From the NCBI GenBank assembly GCA_023475265.1, contig JAMCWE010000167.1, forward strand, positions 1-39,278: a DNA stretch of 39,278 bases, given 5' to 3'. This document shows, piece after piece, positions 1 through 8,511 of this stretch. The notes beneath the pieces are model-generated. The model saw only the letters and a list, made by a program, of their open reading frames with translations. It did no database searches and was not told where the DNA came from. The translations under genes and the position numbers were made by a program. The DNA is from Bacteroidota bacterium (GTDB lineage: Bacteria; Bacteroidota; Ignavibacteria; Ignavibacteriales; Ignavibacteriaceae). Each line of letters begins with the position of its first letter. Positions within the stretch are counted from its first letter, which is position 1.

Positions 1-126
1 TTAATTAGAAAGGTTGGCAAAACCTATAAATATTACGTAACAGAATTTGGAAGACAAGTAATAATCACATGTTTGAAGTTGAAGAATTTAGTGATTATAC
101 CAAGCCTCAATTTTGTTAACGCCTAA
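1..126 (+). CDS. C-terminal fragment of a protein (possible winged-helix end), cut by window edge
   Basis: Frame 1 is open from the first base to a TAA at 124-126 and encodes 41 residues, beginning LIRKVGKTYKYYVTEFGRQV. The pattern 'LIRKVGKTYKYYVTEFGR' has the look of the wing of a winged-helix domain (basic hairpin, then Tyr, Thr and a Gly-Arg turn), as found at the C-terminus of some mobile-element-associated proteins. No start can be seen because the gene begins outside the window. There is no gene between its stop and the MFS gene on the other strand at 221. It may be an intact gene's end or a remnant; family assignment is a guess. Confidence 0.4.
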   Translation, partial: LIRKVGKTYKYYVTEFGRQVIITCLKLKNLVIIPSLNFVNA

Positions 127-220
127 TCTATTTCTTGCCAGTTTTGGTTTTAATTTTATTGATAAGGTACTAATGAATTTAGAAAAGTATGTCAAGTTGA
201 AATTATTAATTTTATACTTT

Positions 221-1714
221 TCACACACTCTCCTCTTTAATTTCTTTCGGAATAAAATACGCAACAACAATTCCAATAAAAACAATTATAACTAAGTAGA
301 AATAAATACTGTGAACAGCATTTCCCAAAATATTTTTTAACTGCTCTATATAAGCTGACGAATATTTTTGTTTTTGAATTGGATCGATTAAAATTTTTAT
401 AATATCAATATTCTTTTGCGATTCAGGAATCATAGACTTTATGTGATAGTTGAGCAAGCCACCGAACAGCGTTGCGCCAAAAGTACTGCCGAGCATTCTC
501 ATAAAAGAATTTGAGCTTGTTGCTACTCCGCGTTTTTCCCACGGCACAACATGCTGAACGACTACAATCGAAGTTGTGGAAGTTAATCCAAGTCCCAATC
601 CGACAATAAAAATGTAAAATGAAATTTCAATTAAGCTTGCGTTTTGATTTATCATCAACAAAAGCAATGAGCCGGCAAGCAAGACAATCGAGCCTGAGAT
701 CGCTGTAAATCTAAAACTTGTTTTTAGAATTATTTTTCCGGCTTGGCTTGAAGCAAGCGGCCAGCCGATTGACATTGAAGCCAAAAGGAATCCCGCTACG
801 ATTGCTGTTGTTCCTAATACTCCCTGAGCAAACATTGGAATGATAGAACTTATTGCAATGGTAGTTATCCCGACGATCAATCCTAAAATATTAGGAAATA
901 ATATTGCCGATGATTTTAATAACGAAAACGGAATTATCGGATCTTCAGCGCGATGTTCAATAATCCAGAAAATAACAAAAAGGACTAATGACGAAAAAAT
1001 CATTCCTAAAAATCTTATATCATCTAATTGCCAAATACTGCCCGCTTCTAATAATGGAATAAGTAAAAACGAAATTGCGCTGATTAAAAGTATTGAGCCG
1101 GCGTAATCTATCTTACCGGGTTTGGATTTTTTATTTAAAATTTTATCATCTGAAATTTTTGATCTTTGAACTGTGAATGATTTTAATTTTGAAGCATCTT
1201 CATGGAAATAAAATGCAATTGTCATTATACAGACAACTCCGATTGGAATGTTTATAAAAAATATCCATGCCCAGCTAAAATTCTGAACAATAATTCCTCC
1301 GACTGCAGGACCAATGACTGCAGAAATTCCCCAAACGCTGCTGAGATAACCTTGAATGCGAGCGCGTTCTTCGAGTCTATAAATATCACCAATAATGGTT
1401 TGGCTTGTAGGCAAAACAGCACCTGCGCCTATTCCTTGTATTGCTCTGAAAATAATCAGCATATACATACTGTTTGCAAATCCGCACAGAGCCGATCCGA
1501 TAATAAATAACATAACGCCAAAAACGAAGATTTTTTTCCGCCCGTAAATATCAGATAACTTTCCGTAGAGAGGAATTGTTGCGCCCTGCGTAAGTAGAAA
1601 TGCTGAGAACACCCATGTGAATAATGAAAATCCCCCCAGGCTGCTGACGATGGTTGGAATTGCCGTTGCAACTATTGTGGCTTCAACGGCAGACATAAAA
1701 TTTGCAAGCATCAT
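221..1714 (-). CDS. MFS transporter, DHA2 (EmrB/QacA-like) drug exporter
   Basis: An inner-membrane proton-coupled exporter of the 14-helix DHA2 type, by family usually for drugs or other amphipathic compounds. Visible signatures are motif A (GKLSDIYGRKK, about residues 51-61), the helix-4 RAIQGIGAG segment, and the 'WIFFINIPIG' segment typical of DHA2 proteins. Length of about 497 aa is normal. The start is uncertain: the frame stays open upstream for about 26 more codons (to a stop near 1793) and the translated stretch just upstream (RPLILFA) looks like the beginning of helix 1, but it offers only CTG or ATT as possible starts. ATG codons at 1714 and 1711 have no clear ribosome site. The gene is divergent from recQ; no regulator is adjacent. 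Substrate unknown. Confidence 0.85.
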   Translation of the reverse strand: MMLANFMSAVEATIVATAIPTIVSSLGGFSLFTWVFSAFLLTQGATIPLYGKLSDIYGRKKIFVFGVMLFIIGSALCGFANSMYMLIIFRAIQGIGAGAVLPTSQTIIGDIYRLEERARIQGYLSSVWGISAVIGPAVGGIIVQNFSWAWIFFINIPIGVVCIMTIAFYFHEDASKLKSFTVQRSKISDDKILNKKSKPGKIDYAGSILLISAISFLLIPLLEAGSIWQLDDIRFLGMIFSSLVLFVIFWIIEHRAEDPIIPFSLLKSSAILFPNILGLIVGITTIAISSIIPMFAQGVLGTTAIVAGFLLASMSIGWPLASSQAGKIILKTSFRFTAISGSIVLLAGSLLLLMINQNASLIEISFYIFIVGLGLGLTSTTSIVVVQHVVPWEKRGVATSSNSFMRMLGSTFGATLFGGLLNYHIKSMIPESQKNIDIIKILIDPIQKQKYSSAYIEQLKNILGNAVHSIYFYLVIIVFIGIVVAYFIPKEIKEESV

Positions 1715-1889
1715 TGCAAATAGAATCAGCGGTCTGTTTAGGTTTCCAGTTTCCCTGTGAAATAATTGTGTAATAATACGTTCCCCGGAATTTTAATTAA
1801 AACATTTGTGTTAAAGATAAAAAAGAAAAATCAAATCTTTAACTAATGTTGGGATTAAATTATTCAGATAATTAATCGCACCGTATTGT

Positions 1890-1897
1890 TATCTTTG
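1890..1897 (+). promoter_or_regulatory. Candidate -7 promoter element for recQ
   Basis: The octamer TATCTTTG fits the Bacteroidota housekeeping -7 consensus TAnnTTTG and lies about 30 bases before the recQ ATG. No good TTTG -33 element is seen at the usual distance. That this organism's sigma factor uses the Bacteroidota consensus is an assumption. Confidence 0.3.
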
Positions 1898-1928
1898 AGT
1901 AGTAAATTCAAATAATGTTTTTGATTAG

Positions 1929-3383
1929 ATGAAAGAAATACTTAAGAAATATTTTGGCTTCGATTCCTTTCGCGGTGAACAGGAAAATATTATAAATAGA
2001 TTGGTGAATAAGAAAGGTCATTCGCTTGTTTTAATGCCTACGGGCAGCGGAAAATCATTGTGCTACCAAGTTCCCGCTTTAATTTTTGATGGAGGTACAA
2101 TAGTAATTAGTCCGCTCATCGCACTTATGCAGGATCAAGTTGATGCTTTGAGAAAGAAAAATATTCCGGCGGGATTTATCAATTCTACTCTCTCCAAAAA
2201 AGAACGGGATTCCAGATTGGAAGATTTTATCGGTGGTAAGATAAAATTATTATATGTAACTCCGGAACGTTTTAGGAAAAGTGAATTCGTTGATAAAATC
2301 AAATCAACTAATATTTCGCTTCTTGCAATTGACGAAGCGCATTGCATTTCGGAATGGGGACATGACTTCAGACCAGATTATTCAAGGATTGCAGAGTTTA
2401 GAAAAATAATCGACAATCCTTTAACAATTGCGCTAACTGCAACTGCAACTCCCGAAGTTCAAAAAGATATAATTGAAAAGCTGGACATCAATAAAGATGA
2501 GATAAAAATTTTTCATCAAGGAATTGACAGGCCAAACCTTAGACTTGAAGCGCTTGATATTTTTGATGAGAAGGAAAAGTATGCTGCAATAATTTCCGTT
2601 CTAAATAATTATTCAGGATCGGGCATAATTTATTTTGCATTGATACAAACATTGGAGAAGTTTTCCCAGATGCTTCGCGATCAAGGATTTGCGCACGGAG
2701 TTTATCATGGTAAGCTTCCGGATAAGCAGAGAAAGCAAATGCAACGGGAATTTATTAGCGGAAAACAAAAACTTATCCTTGCAACAAATGCTTTTGGTAT
2801 GGGAATAGATAAACCGGATATTCGATTTGTCATTCATGCGGAAGTTCCATCATCAATTGAATCTTATTACCAGGAAATAGGACGCGCTGGCAGAGATGGG
2901 AAAGATTCGCTTTGTCTTCTACTTTATAATCAAGATGATCTTTATACTCAAATGGAATTTATTAAGTGGTCTAATCCAAGTGCGGATTTTTATTCAGCGC
3001 TTTATGATTTGTTAAAGAGAGATATTCATGCTGTAAATTCTGTTGATGGAATTGAACATTTACGAGAACAAATGAATTTTAAGAACCGCAAAGATTTTAG
3101 AATCGAAACTGCACTTGGCATGCTCGATCGTTACGGTGTAACAGAAGGCTTAATAGAAAATCGTGATCTAAAAATAATTGATGAATTACCCGATGAGCTT
3201 GAGAATGAAAATCATCTAAAAGAAAAACTTTTGAATGATAACAAGAAGCTGCTTTCTGTAGTAAATTATTTTAGAGGAGAAGAATGCCGCAGAGTTTTTA
3301 TCTCGGATTACTTTGGATTCAAAGATGAAAAACCTTGCGGCAACTGCGATAACTGCTCTTTAAACACAATGGAACACGGATGA
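1929..3383 (+). CDS. recQ: RecQ-family ATP-dependent DNA helicase (short form)
   Basis: A 3'-5' superfamily 2 DNA helicase acting in recombination and replication-fork repair. The 484 residues show Walker A (MPTGSGKS, 36-43), the DEAH box (135-138) followed by 'CISEWGHDFRPDY', the TATAT motif III, and the motif V-VI block 'FGMGIDKPDIRFVIH ... QEIGRAGRDG'. The zinc site is complete: C453, C470, C473 and C476, with spacing as in E. coli RecQ. The protein stops eight residues after the last zinc ligand, so the winged-helix (RQC) and HRDC domains of the about 600-residue forms are absent, as in short RecQ/RecS proteins. The last four codons and the stop are supplied by, or directly abut, the palindromic repeat at 3372-3450, so the reading frame may have been shortened by repeat insertion. 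Confidence 0.93.
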   Translation: MKEILKKYFGFDSFRGEQENIINRLVNKKGHSLVLMPTGSGKSLCYQVPALIFDGGTIVISPLIALMQDQVDALRKKNIPAGFINSTLSKKERDSRLEDFIGGKIKLLYVTPERFRKSEFVDKIKSTNISLLAIDEAHCISEWGHDFRPDYSRIAEFRKIIDNPLTIALTATATPEVQKDIIEKLDINKDEIKIFHQGIDRPNLRLEALDIFDEKEKYAAIISVLNNYSGSGIIYFALIQTLEKFSQMLRDQGFAHGVYHGKLPDKQRKQMQREFISGKQKLILATNAFGMGIDKPDIRFVIHAEVPSSIESYYQEIGRAGRDGKDSLCLLLYNQDDLYTQMEFIKWSNPSADFYSALYDLLKRDIHAVNSVDGIEHLREQMNFKNRKDFRIETALGMLDRYGVTEGLIENRDLKIIDELPDELENENHLKEKLLNDNKKLLSVVNYFRGEECRRVFISDYFGFKDEKPCGNCDNCSLNTMEHG

Positions 3384-3450
3384 CACGGATTAGGCTGATT
3401 TACGCTGATCAAATCCGTGTTAATCAGCTAAATCCGCTCAATCCGCGTTC
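3372..3450. repeat. Imperfect palindromic repeat (79 bp) overlapping the recQ stop
   Basis: Two arms of about 39 bases form an imperfect inverted repeat centred near 3411, from GAACACGGAT on the left to ATCCGCGTTC on the right. Inside each arm the words 'CACGGATTA', 'GCTGATT' and 'AATCCG' recur at about 11-base steps, so the element is both tandem and inverted. It lies between the convergent recQ and metallophosphoesterase genes and contains the recQ stop codon (3381-3383). This wording (ATCCGTGTTAATCAGC) resembles dispersed intergenic repeats I associate with Bacteroidota-like genomes. A role as a bidirectional terminator is possible, but there is no strong T-run. Confidence 0.75.
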
Positions 3451-3457
3451 TATTCTT

Positions 3458-5203
3458 TTATTCAAACTTCAACAAACCAAAATACTCAGGTTGATAAGGA
3501 AGATAATATTGCATCAACGACCAAAAACTCTGCTGTATTTTTGATTGCAGTCTATGGCGGATAACTTCAAATCCCCAGATTGTTCCTTTCTTTAGTTTGC
3601 TAACATTTAACTGATCAAACGGGATTTTGAATTCTGCGCTCCAATTATCTTTACCGACATGCGTCTTTACATCAAACTTAAATGAGAATAATCCTTTGGA
3701 ACTGCTGCACAAAACTGTTCCCTTTGGATTAACCATGAGTCTGAAGAAAGTTGTTTGATCATGCTTGGTATCAAAGAATAATTCAAAATCATCATCACCA
3801 AAAACTAAAGGAATATCGCCGTAAGCTTTCGCAGAAAGATTTTCAGGATGAGGTTCATCGCCGATAATACTTACATATAAATCTTTATCATTATACAGAA
3901 GCCTTATATGTGTTTTTTCTTTAGATGAATCGCCAGTATATCCATCATATAGCTGGTCTATTCCTTTATCTTTTTTCCACGCTTGTTCATCTGCTATTCC
4001 ATCAAGATTTATTTTTTCATTTGTGAACTTTGCAAAAGTCTGCGGCGGATTAAACAAATGGAAATAGTAAACACTATGTGTGTTAGCTCCGGCTAATGTT
4101 GTGTAAGGTGCAGATACCTTTAATTTCGGTAACTCGTCTCTTGAAAATTTTCCTTTTGGACCTGATAAAGAAAATTTAACCAACTTTGTTTCTCCCGGTC
4201 CAACTTTAACATTTGCACCCCATGGTTCAAACTTCCAGCGGTAATCTTTTGTCTTCCATGTCAGAGTATAATCTCGTTCAACGTCGCTTCTATTTTTTAT
4301 GGGAACTTCAACATTCATTTTTGTCGGTGCTTTTGCCGGATCAGGAATTAAAATTGTTTCATCTCCATTAAAAAATCTTGGCGATCTTCTAGACTCTCCA
4401 GTTTTAACAGCATCGGGTGGATATACTTTTCCATTAGATATAAATGCATAATCCACTTTACTTCCGTTAACTGTTACATATAAAAATCCATGTCCGTAAC
4501 CAGCAAGAAAATTATTAAAATCCATATTGCCGGATGAGTTTAAGCAAAAGTACGGAATTCCATTTTCAACTCTGTAATCATAAATATGATAATGACCGGA
4601 AAAGATTCCTTTTACATGATACTTCTTCAAAATTTCTTGAAGCGGTTTCCAATCAAACTTAGGATTCATGTAAAGCGGCGAGTGAAATGAAATAAAAATA
4701 TTGTCGGCATTCTTAGCTTTCTCTAAATCTTGCAGAAGCCATTGATATTCTGCTGTTGGTATGGTATCAAACTGCTGATCGAGAAATGCATTTATAATTA
4801 TGAAGTGAGAATTTTTATAATCGAAAGAATAATACAGCTTATCTTTTCCCCAGGCTTCTGTATAAGCAGGCTGAATTTCTTTTGTGGTTACATCATGATT
4901 ACCGGGTGTCGGATAGAATGGGCAAGTTAAAGGAGAAATTTGCTGCTTAAATCTTTTCCATTGTTCTCTTGCTTGATTAATATCGTAAGTATATCCATGA
5001 ATCATATCGCCGACATGAATTACAAATGACGGCTTCAGCAGTTCAGTTTCTTTAACTATCTCTTCAAAAGTATTTGGATTTTCAAATTGGCTGTCACCCC
5101 AAACTACAAATTTAAATTCTTGAGCGTTTAAGTTTTGAAATAAAGAAAGTATTACAATAAGCGAGAGAAGAATGAAATTTTCCTTTAAGAATAATCGGAA
5201 CAT
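3458..5203 (-). CDS. Secreted metallophosphoesterase with C-terminal CBM9-like domain
   Basis: A calcineurin-like metallophosphoesterase exported by a signal peptide (hydrophobic stretch up to LNAQ, about residue 28). The metal motifs are visible in order: GDSQ (a D-x-Q variant of the usual D-x-H), VGDMIHG, PGNHD, SFHSPLY and GHYH. These give a dinuclear metal site in the N-terminal 250 residues. A middle beta region follows. Residues from about 395 to the end ('INLDGIADEQAWKK ... DDDFELFFD ... WSAEFKIPFDQL') match the carbohydrate-binding family 9-like / DOMON-type fold found on secreted enzymes. No T9SS sorting tail is present, so it is probably periplasmic or outer-membrane associated. The substrate cannot be told from sequence. 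It stands alone, convergent with recQ and 120 bases from the gld operon. Confidence 0.85.
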   Translation of the reverse strand: MFRLFLKENFILLSLIVILSLFQNLNAQEFKFVVWGDSQFENPNTFEEIVKETELLKPSFVIHVGDMIHGYTYDINQAREQWKRFKQQISPLTCPFYPTPGNHDVTTKEIQPAYTEAWGKDKLYYSFDYKNSHFIIINAFLDQQFDTIPTAEYQWLLQDLEKAKNADNIFISFHSPLYMNPKFDWKPLQEILKKYHVKGIFSGHYHIYDYRVENGIPYFCLNSSGNMDFNNFLAGYGHGFLYVTVNGSKVDYAFISNGKVYPPDAVKTGESRRSPRFFNGDETILIPDPAKAPTKMNVEVPIKNRSDVERDYTLTWKTKDYRWKFEPWGANVKVGPGETKLVKFSLSGPKGKFSRDELPKLKVSAPYTTLAGANTHSVYYFHLFNPPQTFAKFTNEKINLDGIADEQAWKKDKGIDQLYDGYTGDSSKEKTHIRLLYNDKDLYVSIIGDEPHPENLSAKAYGDIPLVFGDDDFELFFDTKHDQTTFFRLMVNPKGTVLCSSSKGLFSFKFDVKTHVGKDNWSAEFKIPFDQLNVSKLKKGTIWGFEVIRHRLQSKIQQSFWSLMQYYLPYQPEYFGLLKFE

Positions 5204-5323
5204 CTCTATAACCTTTTAGAAATTCATCATAAACAATTTCTGCAAATATAGAAAAGTTATTTTAATGATTAGTGATTTTGAAGCGGGAAAAATCTTTTAA
5301 TTAAATATTTGCAATTAATACTT

Positions 5324-6268
5324 TTACTTTTTTATGAAAGAATCTCTACTAACAAAAACTCTTTTCCAGAAATCTGCTTTTTTCCCATCAAAGTAAGTAT
5401 CGGGATATTGTGAGGAAGTAATTACGATATTTGAAGTATCAGCAAATGCTGAAACATTTATTGCACCAAACCTTGGAGTTTGGATAGTGAGCGTGTATTC
5501 GGCTTTTCTAAAAATAGATTGATCAGGGTTATCGATAAAATTAGGATCTTCCATATTTGAAAGAGAGCTCAGATAATTTGCAATCTTCGCCGAATCAACA
5601 CTGCTTCCGTTAATTCCCCACTTACCATTAGTCTTAACTAATTGAAATGAGCTGTCTGCCGGATAAGTAAAAGTAAGTTTGTTCCAGCTTAAATAATTAT
5701 CTTTAACTACTGCATCATCTCTAAAATAATTTGCATCATGATTGAATACAAAATCTAAAAATTCATTTGTTTGATAAATATTATCATCACCTTCAACACG
5801 AACGTAAGTTAACATGGTCCGTGGCTGCTGATAAGTAAACTTACCAATAATCAAGTCCAGAGTATTTTTCCCGCCTTCAAAAACTTTTACTCTTGTTCCT
5901 GAAGTATCCACATTAAATTCTTTCCATTGTTTTTCACTTTGTCCTACTACACTTTCTGGCTTAACTTCCAAAAGCTGAGATAATAAATCTTGAACTTTTG
6001 AATTCGGTACAACAGCAGACTTTCCGTTTGTTAGATTTACTTTCCAGTAATTTCCTTCTTTGAATATTCTAACTTCTTTATGGAATAGAGATTTTGGATA
6101 AATGCTAATTGAAGTAACCTTCGCAGTATCAATCGAAACCAAGCTGCTTCTGAACGATCTTTCACCATGGCTTGAATCATAAATTATGAATGCAACAACC
6201 ACTAATAATAGAACAAGGAAAACTATTCCGAGTGATTTTATCGACAGCTTATTAACCATAAATTTCAT
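5324..6268 (-). CDS. DUF4340 domain protein of the Gld-type ABC operon
   Basis: A 314-residue protein with one N-terminal membrane helix (about residues 10-30, LGIVFLVLLLVVVAFIIY) and a large extracytoplasmic part. The middle segment 'LDLIIGKFTYQQPRTMLTYVRVEGDDNIYQTN' is typical of DUF4340, a family normally encoded beside GldG-like ABC accessory proteins. It is the last gene of the gldA-gldF-gldG operon and overlaps the end of gldG by 17 bases (8 if the ATG at 6259 is used), indicating translational coupling. By context it is an accessory or periplasmic part of that transporter; its biochemical role is not known. Confidence 0.8.
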   Translation of the reverse strand: MKFMVNKLSIKSLGIVFLVLLLVVVAFIIYDSSHGERSFRSSLVSIDTAKVTSISIYPKSLFHKEVRIFKEGNYWKVNLTNGKSAVVPNSKVQDLLSQLLEVKPESVVGQSEKQWKEFNVDTSGTRVKVFEGGKNTLDLIIGKFTYQQPRTMLTYVRVEGDDNIYQTNEFLDFVFNHDANYFRDDAVVKDNYLSWNKLTFTYPADSSFQLVKTNGKWGINGSSVDSAKIANYLSSLSNMEDPNFIDNPDQSIFRKAEYTLTIQTPRFGAINVSAFADTSNIVITSSQYPDTYFDGKKADFWKRVFVSRDSFIKK

Positions 6269-7775
6269 TCATCCATTTATTTTTTAGTCTTCTTCTGCGC
6301 TGATATCTGAAAATTCCGTAAGCAATAATTAAAAGTATAGGAAGTAAAAAGTTCAGATACTTCACTAATACTTTTGTGCTTTCTTCAATGTTAGCTTTTA
6401 TAGGTCGGGAATTAATTCCTTTGGTACGAAGTGAAATTAATCCGGTATCATCAGAAAGCCAATCAATTGCATTCGCCATTAAATTCACATTGTCCGGCTC
6501 AAGTCTTTGAGCATTTTGTCCTGAGCCATTAGTCGCAAAATCTCCGTTACCAAATACAACCATCTTAGAATAAATTCCGTTCTCTATTTTTCCATCAACT
6601 GCAACTGCAACAGACAATGAAGAAACCGGGAAATCGTTTTTAGTCCATTGTTTTGTTACTTCAAAGTATACTGGTGGGCGCTGAATTCCTGCTTTGTCTG
6701 AAGTTGATGCTAAAGTGACAAAATGAAGCAAACTATCTTTTGATGTATATTTTATAGGGCTTACGAACGGCATTAGTACTTGCACAATCCCCTTTGTTAT
6801 AGGATGATCAGCGAATTTTGTAATCATTGGTAAATAAGGAAATCTAACCGGCGTATTCATTACAAACATTCCCTGCTGCTGACGAACCATTACACTTCCG
6901 CAGTTAGCATCAATTACAAAACCATCTTCAACATCAACTCCTTTATTTTTCAACCAGTCACTTAAACCAATATTCAAACTTGAACCGGTAGCATTTTGCA
7001 AATTTCCTTTTACTCGATCAAGAGCTACTAAAATTCTTCCTCCTCTTGAAAGAAAATCATCAAGTTGTTTTAACAAATCAGGCGCAATCGTATCCTGCGG
7101 AGAAACAATAACAAGTGTCTTGTAGTCAGCCGGAATAGTAGTCGTATCAGTTAGCTGGACAGTGTTTACATCATAAAGGATTGAAAGCTGTTCATTAAGC
7201 TGCTGGAGTTCGGGAAGAGATGGTTCACCATTTCCTTGAAGGAAAGCAATTTTTGTTTTGTTCTTAAGTGATAATTTTTTAATTGTTGATGAAAGAGCAT
7301 ATTCCATAGCAGAACCAGGTTGGATTAATGGAATCCTTTCGGTACGACCTCGATACTCCAAAACTGCGCCTAAATAAGCACGCTGCTGCTTCATTTGATC
7401 TCGTTCACGCACATTGATCATAACCGGTTGAATTCCGGCCTGCTGCGCCTTCATCTCAGCTGCTTGATCTTTATTTGGATTTATAAAATCGTAAACGACT
7501 TTACCATCAGATTCATTGCTGTATTCAATCAGCATATCTTTAAAATCATTTTTTACTTGAGCTACATCCGGTGGAAGATTTTCAGAAAAATAAGCTGTAA
7601 CAGTAACTGGTGCATCTAATGATTTTAAAATATCATCGGTTGCTTTGCTTAAAGTATATTGATGGCCCTCTGTAAAATCAAGCCGCACAAAGAAACGGTC
7701 TGCGACAATATTTATCAATAAGAGGATACCAAAAATTAATGCGATTGTTGTAAATACTTTTTGTTTAGTCAGCAT
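6252..7775 (-). CDS. gldG: GldG-family ABC transporter accessory protein
   Basis: A 507-residue membrane-anchored protein with one helix near the N-terminus (residues about 10-28) and one near the C-terminus (VLVKYLNFLLPILLIIAYGIF), ending in a basic cytoplasmic tail (YQRRRRLKNKW). Between them is the GldG/IFT52-like extracytoplasmic domain: 'RLDFTEGHQYTLSKAT' directly after helix 1 and 'IAFLQGNGEPSL' at the start of the second half are hallmark segments. GldF and GldG form an ABC-2 transporter with GldA that supports gliding in Flavobacterium; homologues are widespread in non-gliding bacteria. The start lies 5 bases after the gldF stop. The transported substrate is unknown. Confidence 0.85.
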   Translation of the reverse strand: MLTKQKVFTTIALIFGILLLINIVADRFFVRLDFTEGHQYTLSKATDDILKSLDAPVTVTAYFSENLPPDVAQVKNDFKDMLIEYSNESDGKVVYDFINPNKDQAAEMKAQQAGIQPVMINVRERDQMKQQRAYLGAVLEYRGRTERIPLIQPGSAMEYALSSTIKKLSLKNKTKIAFLQGNGEPSLPELQQLNEQLSILYDVNTVQLTDTTTIPADYKTLVIVSPQDTIAPDLLKQLDDFLSRGGRILVALDRVKGNLQNATGSSLNIGLSDWLKNKGVDVEDGFVIDANCGSVMVRQQQGMFVMNTPVRFPYLPMITKFADHPITKGIVQVLMPFVSPIKYTSKDSLLHFVTLASTSDKAGIQRPPVYFEVTKQWTKNDFPVSSLSVAVAVDGKIENGIYSKMVVFGNGDFATNGSGQNAQRLEPDNVNLMANAIDWLSDDTGLISLRTKGINSRPIKANIEESTKVLVKYLNFLLPILLIIAYGIFRYQRRRRLKNKWMNEIYG

Positions 7776-7780
7776 AGTTT

Positions 7781-8506
7781 TTATTCAACAATATTTCTTT
7801 TTGAAAGAGAAGATTCAGCTAAAATTAATCCGAACACTGTTATACTTAAAAAGAAGATAACATCTTTAGAATCGATAACCCCACGAGAAATCGAATCGAA
7901 GTGAGTTGAAAGACTCAGATAACTTAATATTTCTCCAATTATTCCTGTGAAGTTTGAAGATAAAACATTAAAGATGATTAAGAAAAAAACTCCGATAAAT
8001 AATGATAGTAAAAATGATACTATTTGATTGTTTGTAACGCTGCTTGCAAACAATCCAATGCTGATATATGCCATACTCATCAATATTAATCCAAGGTAAC
8101 CGCACCAGACAGCGCCGTGATCAATTGGTCCTAACGCCCAAACGCTAATGTAATATGGAAGTGTAAGAAGAAGCGCTACTCCGATTAGCATTAAACAAGC
8201 AAGAAACTTTCCCAGAATTACGTCCCAGTCGGTTACAGCTTTCGTTAATAATAATTCGATTGTTCCGGTTTTATTTTCTTCAACGAGCATTCGCATCGTA
8301 AGCGCCGGAGTAAAAAAGAAAAGCGTCCAATAAGCCACAGAAAAAAATGATTGAAGCGAAGCTTGACCAACAAAGAAAATATCAGAGCCGAAAAGCCAAG
8401 TGAAAAATCCGCTGAGGCCAAGAAATACTACAATTAAAATGTAAGCTGTTAAAGAATCAAAAAAAGATCTGAGTTCTTTTAATGCAATGATCCAAATTTT
8501 TTTCAT
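7781..8506 (-). CDS. gldF: ABC-2 type permease, GldF family
   Basis: A 241-residue integral membrane protein with six predicted helices, starting with the ABC-2 amphipathic segment 'IWIIALKELRSFFDSLTAYI'. The stretch 'LTMRMLVEENKTGTIELLLTKAVTDWDVILGKF' between helices 2 and 3 is the conserved cytoplasmic coupling region of GldF/NosY-like permeases. It is sandwiched between gldA and gldG with 5-base gaps on both sides, so the three are surely cotranscribed. No Shine-Dalgarno site is visible before the ATG. Together with GldA and GldG it makes an inner-membrane ABC transporter. Confidence 0.85.
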   Translation of the reverse strand: MKKIWIIALKELRSFFDSLTAYILIVVFLGLSGFFTWLFGSDIFFVGQASLQSFFSVAYWTLFFFTPALTMRMLVEENKTGTIELLLTKAVTDWDVILGKFLACLMLIGVALLLTLPYYISVWALGPIDHGAVWCGYLGLILMSMAYISIGLFASSVTNNQIVSFLLSLFIGVFFLIIFNVLSSNFTGIIGEILSYLSLSTHFDSISRGVIDSKDVIFFLSITVFGLILAESSLSKRNIVE

Positions 8507-8511
8507 AATAA

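Noticed and set aside
1202-1671. Open frames of 71-102 codons on either strand within the MFS gene
   Set aside because: They are shadow frames of the transporter gene with low-complexity, non-protein-like composition.
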